A stretch of 11,863 bases of DNA from an uncultured Erythrobacter sp. (GCA_947258465.1 CAMYIQ010000267.1:1-11863), one strand, 5' to 3'. Shown: positions 1 to 8,122, counted from the stretch's first letter. The notes: a model not told the origin generated them from the sequence alone. Numbers and translations are program-made.

Positions 1-2
1 GG

Positions 3-1688
3 TTCGAGCGGCTCCGCAACGAGTTGGCCGAAACCGATGCGGAAGCTGCCCGCGAACGGGAAGCGGCCATGGAAAGCCTGCGCGAGCGCCTCGTCATTCT
101 GAGAGACGAAACCGCCCAGACGGCAAGCTCGATCCGCGATGGAGAAGCGCATGCTTTGACGGCTTGGAACGGGCAAGTCGAGGCGATGCAGGAGCGGCTG
201 CGCGACGCCATTGCCGAGATTACGCGGATCGACGATTCGGCCATTGCCGCGGCCAATGCGAAGCTGAAGGATCTGTTCGCCGAGGCCCAGACGGTCGACG
301 CGCGCATTGCCGAGCGCAACCGCTTGTTCGCCGAGGAAACCTCGCGGCGTCAGGCCGAGCTATCGCAGGCAGAGGACGAGGCGCGCAGCGGCATGAGCGA
401 GCGCCTGGCCGAACTCGATGAAGTGATCGCCGAACGCCGGGCCGCCCAGGCGGAGCAGTTATCGCTGATGGCCGCCGAAGGCGAAGAGCTTGCCGACCGC
501 ATTGCCGCACTCGGAAAGACGTTCTCCACCGTCAGCGAGCAAGGACGCGAAGCTCGCGAGGAACTCTCTTCCGGTATTGCCACACTCGACGCCAAGTTGG
601 CGGAAAGCCGGGAAGCGCTTACGGACACCGATGAGGCAGTCTCCGCCCTGACCGATGCCAGCGTGCGCCTGCTCGAACTGATACGGGCGAGCGCCAAGCA
701 CAGCCGGGACGAACTGCCCGTGGCAATGGCAGCGAGCGAGGATCGTCTGGCGAGTATCGAAGAACGCGCCGAAGAGGTGAAGAATCTGCTCGACCAGGCG
801 AAAACGGCAGGCGAAGCGCTGACCGCGAGCATGGATGCCGCAGAACTGCGCAGCCGCGAAGCGATGGGCGCGGTCGATGAATTCCAGGCCGGTTTCGGCG
901 AGACCGCCGTGGCTCAGATCGACAGTATTGAACGGTTGCGCTCCGCTGTCGCTGCGCTGGGTGACGAAAGTGCCACGCTGTCCGAACGGGTGCACGGCGA
1001 ATTGCGCGCTGCGATCACAGCGTTGGAAGAAAGCGCCCGTACCGCCCTCTCGGCGGTTGAAAGCGAACAGGCGACTCGTATTGCCCGCATCGCGGATAAG
1101 GTCGGGGAACAGAGCGCGGAAGCAATCGACAAGGCTCTGCGCGAACATACCGAAGAGGCGATTAGCGCGCTGGACAAGGCCACTGCGCGCTCAGCCGAAG
1201 CGGGCCGCGAATCCATGCGTCAGCTCCGCGATCAGCTCGCCAAGGTCAACGAACTTACCGGCAATCTCGAAAGCCGTATCGCGCACGCACGCGAACGCGC
1301 GAGCGAGGACGTCGATAACGACTTCTCGCGCCGCGTCGCCCTGATTACGGAAAGCCTGAATTCCAACGCGATCGACATCGCAAAAGTGCTCTCGACCGAA
1401 GTCACCGATACCGCATGGGCGAGCTATTTGCGGGGAGATCGCGGCATATTCACTCGCCGCGCGGTGCGCCTGGTCGACAATACCGAAGCGCGCGAAATCG
1501 CGGAACTCTACGATACCGACCAGGATTTTCGCGAGCATGTGAGCCGCTATATCCATGATTTCGAATCCATGCTGCGCACCATGCTGTCGACACGTGACGG
1601 CAATGCAGTGAGCGTAACCCTGCTCAGCAGCGATATGGGCAAGCTCTATGTGGTGCTGGCGCAGGCGCTCGAACGGCTGCGGCAATAA
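3..1688 (+). CDS. Large coiled-coil protein, 3' part (5' end outside window)
   Basis: Open from the left edge to a TAA at 1686-1688, giving 561 visible codons. The frame is already open upstream of the TTG at 24 (codons for FERLRNE precede it), so the true start lies outside the window. Roughly the first 430 visible residues are rich in Ala, Glu, Arg and Leu, with heptad-like spacing and almost no Pro or Cys, as expected of a long coiled coil. From about residue 435 the character changes to a compact segment. It includes a block around W472 (AWASYLRGDRGIFTRRAVRL), then RYIHDFESMLRTML and a final LLSSDMGKLYVVLAQALERL. I recall similar C-termini in large alphaproteobacterial coiled-coil proteins often labelled 'ATPase' or apolipoprotein-like. 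No Walker motif is visible in this part. A cell-pole or scaffold role, like TipN or the Rhizobiales growth pole ring protein, is only a guess. It converges on the minus-strand operon. Confidence 0.85.
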   Translation, partial: FERLRNELAETDAEAAREREAAMESLRERLVILRDETAQTASSIRDGEAHALTAWNGQVEAMQERLRDAIAEITRIDDSAIAAANAKLKDLFAEAQTVDARIAERNRLFAEETSRRQAELSQAEDEARSGMSERLAELDEVIAERRAAQAEQLSLMAAEGEELADRIAALGKTFSTVSEQGREAREELSSGIATLDAKLAESREALTDTDEAVSALTDASVRLLELIRASAKHSRDELPVAMAASEDRLASIEERAEEVKNLLDQAKTAGEALTASMDAAELRSREAMGAVDEFQAGFGETAVAQIDSIERLRSAVAALGDESATLSERVHGELRAAITALEESARTALSAVESEQATRIARIADKVGEQSAEAIDKALREHTEEAISALDKATARSAEAGRESMRQLRDQLAKVNELTGNLESRIAHARERASEDVDNDFSRRVALITESLNSNAIDIAKVLSTEVTDTAWASYLRGDRGIFTRRAVRLVDNTEAREIAELYDTDQDFREHVSRYIHDFESMLRTMLSTRDGNAVSVTLLSSDMGKLYVVLAQALERLRQ

Positions 1689-1961
1689 TCACCCCGCATC
1701 GGGACCCCAGAGGATCAGGTCCTCGACCGTTATCCAGCCATTGATATAGTTGGCCACATAGACCGCCGTGACGAGCGCGGCGAGCACGGCCGCGCGCAGC
1801 AACAGCCGTCCGCCCCGGAATTCCACCGGAGCGCTGTCTGCCTGGCCGGGGACCTTCTCGATACCCGCCTCGTCATGTGTGCGCACGCCGAAAGGCAGCA
1901 GCACGAAGGCGCTGAAGACGAAGAACAGGAAATAGATCGCGAGAATGCTGGTCCATTCCAT
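1689..1961 (-). CDS. DUF1467 family small membrane protein
   Basis: A 90-residue protein with two hydrophobic segments, about residues 4-26 and 53-73. Between them is a short polar linker holding LPFGVRTHDEAG and a later PGQADSAP. This layout and the LPFGVRT motif match the DUF1467 family of alphaproteobacteria, whose function is unknown. It is probably an inner-membrane protein. The ATG at 1959-1961 is supported by an AGGAG at 1970-1974, eight bases upstream, which overlaps the rnj stop codon (TAG, 1973-1975). It is therefore the last gene of the nuo-birA-coaX-rnj run and probably translationally coupled to rnj. Its TGA at 1689-1691 abuts the TAA of the plus-strand coiled-coil gene with no spacer. 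Confidence 0.9.
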   Translation of the reverse strand: MEWTSILAIYFLFFVFSAFVLLPFGVRTHDEAGIEKVPGQADSAPVEFRGGRLLLRAAVLAALVTAVYVANYINGWITVEDLILWGPDAG

Positions 1962-1963
1962 GG

Positions 1964-1976
1964 GTAGGACTCCTAC
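1964..1976 (-). promoter_or_regulatory. Inverted repeat covering the DUF1467 ribosome binding site
   Basis: The 13 bases form a perfect inverted repeat with six-base arms (1964-1969 and 1971-1976) around one central base. In the mRNA this can fold as GUAGG-AGU-CCUAC, a 5 bp stem with a 3 base loop. The stem and loop contain the AGGAG ribosome binding site of the DUF1467 gene and overlap the rnj stop codon. A ribosome finishing rnj would melt the hairpin, so it may tie DUF1467 translation to rnj translation. No U-tract follows, so it is not a terminator. The repeat is seen directly; the coupling role is inferred. Confidence 0.45.
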
Positions 1977-3622
1977 AGATTGGGCAGGATGACGCGAACC
2001 TGCGGGCGTTTGCCCGACCAGCGCTGAGCTGCGCGGCGAGCGGCAAGACGCGCAGCCTCGTGGATGCTCGCCTCGTTGCGCCGGTCGCGCCCGCGAAGCT
2101 TCGCTATCGCCGCACGAATATCGTCCGCCGCCTCCGCTACAAAATCCTCGTAATCCTCGTCGAGCGGCAGGCCGACGCTGTCGAGACGCGGGTTGAGATC
2201 GCCGTCGAGCGCAACGATGACCACGCCCTCGCGCATGATCCGGCGGCGCATGGCGATCGCCTCGCCATCGGCGGGCACGATGATGTCGCCATCCAGAACA
2301 AGCCTGCCGGCCCGCACTTCGGCCACCTTGCCCGGCGCGCCGGGGGCAAGACGCACGATATCGCCGTTCTGCTGCACGACCTGATCGGGAATACCGTTAG
2401 CCTTACCCAGCCTGCCCTGTTCCTGCATGTGACGCATTTCGCCATGCACGGGAACGAGGATATCCGGCCGCAGCCAGCCATAGAGCGCTTCCAGCTCGGG
2501 GCGTCCCGGATGGCCGGACACGTGGATCATGCTCTGACGATCGGTAACCATCGTAATTCCGCGCGCTGCCAGCTTGTTCTGCACCGCCCCGATGGAGATT
2601 TCGTTGCCAGGTATCTGTCGGCTCGAGAACAGCACGACATCGCCGCTTACGAGTTCGAGCGGGTGGTTCTCGTCGGCAATCCGGGCAAGCGCCGCGCGTG
2701 GTTCGCCCTGCCCCCCGGTGGCGAGGATCAGCAGATCGCCGCGCGGCAGGCCCATCGCGGTGTCGAAGTCGACCGGCTCGGGGAAGTCCTGCAGATAGCC
2801 ATTGTCCTGCGAAACCTCGATGATCCGGTCGAGCGAACGCCCCGCGACACAAATCTGCCGCCCGGTCTCGCGTGCGACATCGCTCAATGTCTGCAGCCGT
2901 GCAACATTGCTGGCGAACGTGGTCACCAATACACGCTTGCCTGCGTGGCGCTGCACCTCTTCGAGCAACCCCTTATACACCGCCCCTTCAGAACCGCTGG
3001 GTGCGGGATTGAAGACATTGGTGCTGTCGCAGACCAGCGCAAGCACGCCCTCGTCGCCGATTTCGGTCAGCTCTTCCTCGGTGGTCGGCTCGCCGATGAT
3101 CGGGTCTTCATCGAGCTTCCAGTCGCCCGTATGAAAGATGCGCCCATGCGGCGTATCGATCAGCAGCGCATTGCCCTCAGCGATCGAATGAGCGAGCGGA
3201 ATATAGGTGATCTCGAACGGACCGATGGCGAAACTGCCATGATCGTCGGAAATGACATGCACATCGACCTGGTCGACCAGCCCCGCTTCCTGCAGTTTTC
3301 GCCGGACAAGCTCGGCGGTGAACGGCGTCGCATAGATCGGCACGTCGAGATCGGCCGCGAAATAGGGCACCGCGCCGATATGATCTTCATGCGCATGGGT
3401 CAGCACGATCGCATCGAGCTTGTCGGCGCGATCTTCGATGAATTCGAGATCGGCGAAGACGAGGTCGACGCCGGGATATTGATCGCCCGAAAAGGTCATG
3501 CCGAGATCGACCATCAGCCACCGGCCCTGGCACCCGTAGAGATTGACGTTCATGCCGATCTCGCCCGAACCGCCCAGCGCGAGGAAGAGCAGTTCGTCTT
3601 CGGGAGTGAAGTCCTTCTTCAA
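1973..3622 (-). CDS. rnj: Ribonuclease J
   Basis: A 549-residue metallo-beta-lactamase/beta-CASP RNase, close to the usual RNase J length. It cleaves RNA endonucleolytically and degrades it 5' to 3', acting in mRNA turnover and rRNA maturation in the cytoplasm. Metal-binding motifs are visible: HAHEDHIG (H76, H78, D80, H81), H145, D167 in HTGD, and H393 in PVHGE. The beta-CASP region includes CDSTN near residue 199, LATGGQGE near 301-307 and HVSGHPGR at 367-374. A charged C-terminal domain follows from about residue 455. The start is TTG at 3620-3622, overlapping the coaX stop by four bases. GGAG at 3631-3634 sits eight bases upstream. The next in-frame Met (M24) would cut the first beta strand and the GGSGEIGM motif. 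Nothing suggests loss of activity. Confidence 0.95.
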   Translation of the reverse strand: MKKDFTPEDELLFLALGGSGEIGMNVNLYGCQGRWLMVDLGMTFSGDQYPGVDLVFADLEFIEDRADKLDAIVLTHAHEDHIGAVPYFAADLDVPIYATPFTAELVRRKLQEAGLVDQVDVHVISDDHGSFAIGPFEITYIPLAHSIAEGNALLIDTPHGRIFHTGDWKLDEDPIIGEPTTEEELTEIGDEGVLALVCDSTNVFNPAPSGSEGAVYKGLLEEVQRHAGKRVLVTTFASNVARLQTLSDVARETGRQICVAGRSLDRIIEVSQDNGYLQDFPEPVDFDTAMGLPRGDLLILATGGQGEPRAALARIADENHPLELVSGDVVLFSSRQIPGNEISIGAVQNKLAARGITMVTDRQSMIHVSGHPGRPELEALYGWLRPDILVPVHGEMRHMQEQGRLGKANGIPDQVVQQNGDIVRLAPGAPGKVAEVRAGRLVLDGDIIVPADGEAIAMRRRIMREGVVIVALDGDLNPRLDSVGLPLDEDYEDFVAEAADDIRAAIAKLRGRDRRNEASIHEAARLAARRAAQRWSGKRPQVRVILPNL

Positions 3623-4392
3623 GCCGCGCGCTCCGCAAGAATGGCAAGCCCTTCAAGCGTGAGGTCGGTATCGACCGCATCGAAAAGCGCTGTGTTTTCG
3701 TCGAACAGGATCGCCAATCCGCCGGTCGCCACTACCTTGGCCGGTCGGCCGATTTCGTGTTTCATTCGGGAAATCAATCCTTCGATAAGTCCGACATAGC
3801 CCCAGAATACGCCGATCAGCATCTGGTCTTCGGTATTGCGGCCGATCACACTGTCGCTGTCGGGCCGCTCGATCGCGATGCGCGGCAGCTTGGCGGTATT
3901 GCCGACCAGCGCATCGAGCGAGAGGTTGATACCCGGCGCGATGATCCCGCCCTTATAGGCTCCGGTAAAGTCGATCGCGTCGAAAGTGGTCGCCGTGCCG
4001 AAATCGACCACGACCAGGTCGCCATCGTATTTCGCATGGGCGGCAAGCGTGTTGAGCGCCCGGTCGGCGCCCAGCGAACTGGGCTGCTCGATATCGAGTT
4101 CGAAACCCCACTGGGCGCTACCTTGTCCCGCGATCAGCGGCGTTATGCCGAGGTACTTTTCCGACAGGACAGTAAGGTTGTGGATCGCCCGCGGCACGAC
4201 CGAGCCGATTATCATCTGCGTGATATCGCCCTTGTCGAAGCCCTGAAATTCGGCGAGCTGCAACAGCCATACCGCGTATTCGTCGCCGGTCCTGCGCGGG
4301 TCGGTGGCAATACGCCAGCGCGCCTTGATTTCGCGCCCGTCGATCAGCGCGAAGACGACATTGGTATTCCCCACATCGGCTGCCAGCAACAT
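3619..4392 (-). CDS. coaX: Type III pantothenate kinase
   Basis: A 257-residue cytoplasmic kinase that phosphorylates pantothenate, the first step of coenzyme A synthesis. The ASKHA-fold motifs are present: DVGNTN at 6-11 (phosphate loop), GADR at 108-111 in the substrate region, DFGTATTFD at 130-138 with the catalytic Asp, GGIIAPGI at 148-155, and ATGGLA near 222-227. Length is normal for the family. Type III enzymes as a class need a monovalent cation and are not inhibited by CoA. The ATG at 4390-4392 has AGGAG at 4402-4406, nine bases upstream and inside the 3' end of birA. The birA stop is only three bases before the start, and the coaX stop overlaps the rnj start, so the gene lies inside the operon. 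Confidence 0.96.
   Translation of the reverse strand: MLLAADVGNTNVVFALIDGREIKARWRIATDPRRTGDEYAVWLLQLAEFQGFDKGDITQMIIGSVVPRAIHNLTVLSEKYLGITPLIAGQGSAQWGFELDIEQPSSLGADRALNTLAAHAKYDGDLVVVDFGTATTFDAIDFTGAYKGGIIAPGINLSLDALVGNTAKLPRIAIERPDSDSVIGRNTEDQMLIGVFWGYVGLIEGLISRMKHEIGRPAKVVATGGLAILFDENTALFDAVDTDLTLEGLAILAERAA
3631..3634 (-). promoter_or_regulatory. Ribosome binding site supporting the rnj TTG start
   Basis: GGAG on the minus strand, eight bases before the TTG start of rnj and inside the last codons of coaX. It supports an uncommon TTG start for which there is no good ATG alternative. Confidence 0.6.
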
Positions 4393-4395
4393 GGC

Positions 4396-5118
4396 TCAAC
4401 TCTCCTCATTCGCGAGCATTACATCGCCCGCATGGATGGCACGGGTGGAGCCATCGGCCAAGCGCAGCGAGAGCGCCCCATCGGCGGTCAGACCGGCGAA
4501 GCTTCCTTCTATCCGCTTTTCACCCGGTGGCTGGACGACCAGGGATGTTCCGGCGGGATGTGCGACCGAAACCCAACGGCGCACGAGCGGTTCGAGCCCG
4601 TAGGTCCGCCAGCGCTCCAGCTCGCGATCGAATTCCCGGGCCAGCGCATGGGCGAAAAGGTCGCGGTCGGGTACCGGCCCCAACGCAGACAGCGCGATGG
4701 TCTTGCGATCGGGCAAATCGGGTGCCGCCGCCAGGTTCACCCCCATGCCGACAATGATCGCATCGCCTTCGCGCTCGAGCAGGATGCCGGCAAGCTTTGC
4801 ATTGCCGAGCATGAGATCGTTCGGCCATTTGAGGCGCAACTGGCTGGGGTCGGCGAGCACCTTCGAGACCGCTTCGTAGGCCGCGACGCCTGCCACCAGC
4901 GCAAGGGTCGCCGGACTTGGATCGCGCGGGGCAATATGAACCGCGGTGGAGCCCATGAAGTTGCCCCGGCCATCGAACCAGGTACGGCCCTGTCGCCCTC
5001 GCCCCGAAAGCTGCCGGTCGGCAACCAGCCACTGCCCCTCGGCCACGGTTTCCCCTGCGCGCAACTGCGCGGCGAGATCGGAATTGGTCGAACCGGTTTC
5101 GGTAACGAAGCGGATCAC
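4396..5118 (-). CDS. birA: Biotin--[acetyl-CoA-carboxylase] ligase (catalytic-only BirA)
   Basis: The enzyme activates biotin with ATP and transfers it to the carrier protein of biotin-dependent carboxylases. Numbering from the GTG at 5116-5118 (240 residues), the visible motifs are ETGSTN at 7-12, the biotinyl-AMP loop GRGRQGR at 39-45, KWPND at 97-101, KLAGILLE at 108-115 with the catalytic Lys, and a C-terminal small beta domain with GxxxGLTADGAL. There is no N-terminal helix-turn-helix, so this is a monofunctional ligase and not the E. coli-type repressor. The start is uncertain. GTG at 5116-5118 overlaps the nuoN stop as GTGA but lacks a clear ribosome site. A second in-frame GTG at 5155-5157 would add 13 residues (MDGAGGSVLRRRD) and a 43-base overlap with nuoN. 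I prefer the shorter form because the conserved first strand begins right there. Confidence 0.93.
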   Translation of the reverse strand: MIRFVTETGSTNSDLAAQLRAGETVAEGQWLVADRQLSGRGRQGRTWFDGRGNFMGSTAVHIAPRDPSPATLALVAGVAAYEAVSKVLADPSQLRLKWPNDLMLGNAKLAGILLEREGDAIIVGMGVNLAAAPDLPDRKTIALSALGPVPDRDLFAHALAREFDRELERWRTYGLEPLVRRWVSVAHPAGTSLVVQPPGEKRIEGSFAGLTADGALSLRLADGSTRAIHAGDVMLANEES

Positions 5119-6578
5119 ATCGCGGCGACGAAGGACGCTGCCGCCTGCGCCGTCCACTCACCCAGCGGGATGGTCAGCAGATAGCCGAGCGGCGAAATGA
5201 TAGCCACGCAAACCGCCAGCACCGCCCAGTGCCCGATCGGGCTGCTCGCCTCGACTTCGCGCACCGGCTCGTCGAAGAACATCACCTTGATGAACTTGAG
5301 GTAGTAGAAGGCACCAATCACGCTGGCCGCGATACCGATAACGGCGAGCGCGACGAGATCGGCCTGCACCGCGGCCTGAAACACCACGAACTTGCCCCAA
5401 AAACCGAACAGTGGCGGAATGCCGGCAAGGCTGAACATCACGGCCAGCAACGACCAGGCAAGTGCTGGACGCTTGGTCGACAGGCCGGAAATGTCTGCAA
5501 AGGTTTCCAGATTGTTGCCCGTCGGATCGCGCAGCATGAGCAGCGCGGTGAAGCTGCCGACGACCATCGCGACGTAGATGGTGAGATACGTCAACGCACC
5601 GGCTACGCCCGCCGGGGTGGCCGCGGCCAAGCCTATCAGAATGAAACCGACATTGTTGATCGAGGAATAGGCAAGCAGGCGCTTCAGGTTCTGCTGGCCG
5701 ATCGCGCCCAGCGCACCAACCACGATCGAGGCAAGCGCCGCGAAGATCACGATCTGCCGCCAACTGTCGACTTCACCCGCGAAGGGATCCATCGCCATTC
5801 GCAGCAGCATCCCCATTGCGGCGACCTTCGGGGCACTGGCGAAGAACGCGGTGACAGGTGTCGGGGCGCCTTCATACACGTCCGGCGTCCACATGTGGAA
5901 CGGCACGGCGCTCACCTTGAAAGCCAGACCCGCCAGCACAAAGACCACGCCGAACAGCGCACCGGTCGAGAAATTCGTGTCGAATGCGGCGCGAATTCCC
6001 TCGTAATTGGTCGTGCCGGTGAAGCCGTAAACCAGGCTCACGCCGTAAAGGATGATGCCAGAAGCCAGCGCGCCGAGAACGAAGTATTTGAGCCCTGCTT
6101 CGGCGGAGCGGTCATCCTGGCGCAGGAAGCTTGCCAGGATGTAGCTCGACAGGCTCGACATTTCGAGGCCGATATAGAGCGTCATCAGATCGCTGGCCGA
6201 CACCATCATGCCCATGCCGACCGCATTGAAAAGCATCAGCACAGGGTATTCGCCGCGATACCCGCCGACTTGCGCGAAGAAACGCGGTGTCACGACGAGA
6301 ACGGCCGCGGTCGCAAGATAAATAAGGACCTTGGCGAAGCTGCCGAAAGCATCGGCGCGATAGAGATCGCCGAAGGCGCGCGCTGCTACGTCACCGGACG
6401 CACGGTCGAACAGGTGGATGCTGAACACCGCAGCGGCGAGCAGAGCGGCACCGGCGATTACCGTGAGCATACGTCCCGAGCGGGGGCCGCTCCAGGCGCT
6501 CACGAGCAGGAGAACGAGCCCGACCAGCGAAAGCCCGACCTCGGCCCCGGTCAGGTAAAGAGAGCTTGCATAGGACAT
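5115..6578 (-). CDS. nuoN: NADH-quinone oxidoreductase subunit N
   Basis: A 487-residue, many-helix membrane subunit of complex I, one of three antiporter-like proton-translocating subunits in the membrane arm. Key charged residues known from the family are in place: E139 in LYIGLEMSSLS (TM5), K221 in LAFKVSAVPFHMWTPD (TM7), K251 in SAPKVAA (TM8) and K396 in FGFWGKF (TM12). Length matches normal NuoN. The ATG at 6576-6578 shares one base with the nuoM stop (TGATG), and a strong GAGGAGGGAG stretch lies just upstream inside nuoM. It is the last nuo gene, and its stop overlaps the start of birA. Confidence 0.97.
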   Translation of the reverse strand: MSYASSLYLTGAEVGLSLVGLVLLLVSAWSGPRSGRMLTVIAGAALLAAAVFSIHLFDRASGDVAARAFGDLYRADAFGSFAKVLIYLATAAVLVVTPRFFAQVGGYRGEYPVLMLFNAVGMGMMVSASDLMTLYIGLEMSSLSSYILASFLRQDDRSAEAGLKYFVLGALASGIILYGVSLVYGFTGTTNYEGIRAAFDTNFSTGALFGVVFVLAGLAFKVSAVPFHMWTPDVYEGAPTPVTAFFASAPKVAAMGMLLRMAMDPFAGEVDSWRQIVIFAALASIVVGALGAIGQQNLKRLLAYSSINNVGFILIGLAAATPAGVAGALTYLTIYVAMVVGSFTALLMLRDPTGNNLETFADISGLSTKRPALAWSLLAVMFSLAGIPPLFGFWGKFVVFQAAVQADLVALAVIGIAASVIGAFYYLKFIKVMFFDEPVREVEASSPIGHWAVLAVCVAIISPLGYLLTIPLGEWTAQAAASFVAAM

Positions 6579-8122
6579 CAGTGTGCTCCCTCCTCACCAT
6601 GGGCCGCCGCGACATAATTGGCGTTATGCTCGCGCGGGGTACCGATCACATTGTCGGCATCGAAATCGGGTGCGGCACGCGCGATGCGCGCCTCAAGTGC
6701 GGCAATGTCCTGACGCATGGGGGCAAGGAAGCTTTCCGGATAGACGCCCATCCACAGCACGGCGGCTGCGATCGGGGCAAGCATGGCCCATTCGCGGGCG
6801 TTGAGATCGGGCATCGCCGCGGCATCGGCGTTCTTCTGTTCGCCGAAAGCCACGCGGCGGTATAGGTAGAGCATGTAGGCGGCACCAAGAATGATGCCCG
6901 TGGTGCAGACCAGCGTCACCAGCGTGGAGACCTTGTAGATCCCGGCCAGCGCGAGGAATTCGCCGATGAAGTTGCTGGTTCCCGGCAGGCCGATGCTGGC
7001 CATGGTGAACAGCAGGAAGAACAATGCGTATTTCGGCATGTTGATCGCCAGCCCGCCATAGCGCGCGATCTCGCGGGTATGCAGGCGATCGTAGATCACG
7101 CCCACACACAGGAACAGCGCGCCCGACACGAGGCCGTGGCCGAGCATGACCATCATCGCGCCCTCGATCCCCTGCACATTGAAGGCGAACAGGCCGACGG
7201 TCACGATCGCCATGTGGGCGACCGAGGAATAGGCGATCAGCTTCTTCATGTCGTTCTGCACCAGCGCGACCAGCGAGGTGTAGATCACCGCGATCATCGA
7301 GAGGATGTAGACGAGCCAGGCGAACTGCTCGCTCGCTTCGGGGAACATCGGCAGACTGAAGCGGATGAAACCGTAACCGCCGAGCTTCAGCAATACACCG
7401 GCGAGGATCACCGAACCGGCAGTGGGCGCCTGAACGTGCGCGTCGGGCAGCCAGGTGTGGACCGGCCACATCGGCATTTTTACCGCGAAGCTGGCAAAGA
7501 AGGCGAGCCACAGCCAGGTCTGCGCCGAAGGATCGAAGTCGTAATTCAGCAGCGTCGGGATGTCGGTGGTGCCCGCCTGGTTCACCATCCACATCATTGC
7601 GATCAGCATCAGAACCGAGCCGAGCAGTGTGTAGAGGAAGAACTTATACGAGGCGTAGATCCGGTTATCGCCGCCCCACACGCCGATGATCAGATACATC
7701 GGGATCAGGCCGGCTTCGAAGAAAATGTAGAACAGGTAGAGATCCTGCGCGGCGAACACGCCGATCATCAGCACTTCCATCAGCAGGAAGGCGCTCATGT
7801 ATTCGCCCACGCGCTTGGTGATCGCATCCCAGGAGGCGAGAACGCAGATCGGCATGAGGAACACGCTGAGCATGATCAACATCAGCGCGATGCCGTCGAT
7901 GCCGAGCGCGTAGCTGAAGCCGGCGAAAATCTCCGCCCGTTCGACAAACTGCCACTGCGCCCCGCCGATCTCGAAATTCATCCACAGGAGAATGCCGAGA
8001 GCGAGATTGATCAGCGTGGCCAGCAACGCGGTCATCCGCGCGGCCTGTGCCCCGAGGAAAAGGCAGGCGATTGCGCCGGCCAGCGGGACGGCGAGCATCA
8101 GGGAAAGGATGGGAAACTCCAT
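6578..8122 (-). CDS. nuoM: NADH-quinone oxidoreductase subunit M
   Basis: A 514-residue antiporter-like membrane subunit of complex I involved in proton pumping. The family signature is clear: E136 in FYIFFEAGLIPMYLIIGVWG, K215 in SFAVKMPMWPVHTWLPDAH, K246 in LLKLGGYG, H329 in MLGHGLVSGALF, and E388 in NFIGEFLAL where NuoL and NuoN carry Lys. The protein ends in a polar tail of about 45 residues, with several His and acidic residues at the extreme end. The ATG at 8120-8122 overlaps the nuoL stop by one base (TGATG). No strong ribosome site is visible, so translation probably depends on coupling to nuoL. Confidence 0.97.
   Translation of the reverse strand: MEFPILSLMLAVPLAGAIACLFLGAQAARMTALLATLINLALGILLWMNFEIGGAQWQFVERAEIFAGFSYALGIDGIALMLIMLSVFLMPICVLASWDAITKRVGEYMSAFLLMEVLMIGVFAAQDLYLFYIFFEAGLIPMYLIIGVWGGDNRIYASYKFFLYTLLGSVLMLIAMMWMVNQAGTTDIPTLLNYDFDPSAQTWLWLAFFASFAVKMPMWPVHTWLPDAHVQAPTAGSVILAGVLLKLGGYGFIRFSLPMFPEASEQFAWLVYILSMIAVIYTSLVALVQNDMKKLIAYSSVAHMAIVTVGLFAFNVQGIEGAMMVMLGHGLVSGALFLCVGVIYDRLHTREIARYGGLAINMPKYALFFLLFTMASIGLPGTSNFIGEFLALAGIYKVSTLVTLVCTTGIILGAAYMLYLYRRVAFGEQKNADAAAMPDLNAREWAMLAPIAAAVLWMGVYPESFLAPMRQDIAALEARIARAAPDFDADNVIGTPREHNANYVAAAHGEEGAH

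Noticed and set aside
1710..1724. Inverted repeat (5-base arms, 5-base loop) near the convergent gene ends, considered as a terminator
   Set aside because: The stem is short, lies within the DUF1467 coding sequence, and no T-tract follows on either strand.
2060..3799. Long plus-strand open frame of 579 codons opposite rnj and the end of coaX
   Set aside because: The opposite strand encodes a clear RNase J with all catalytic motifs. The antisense product is rich in His, Arg, Asp and Gln with no recognisable domain, as expected from mirrored GC-rich codons.
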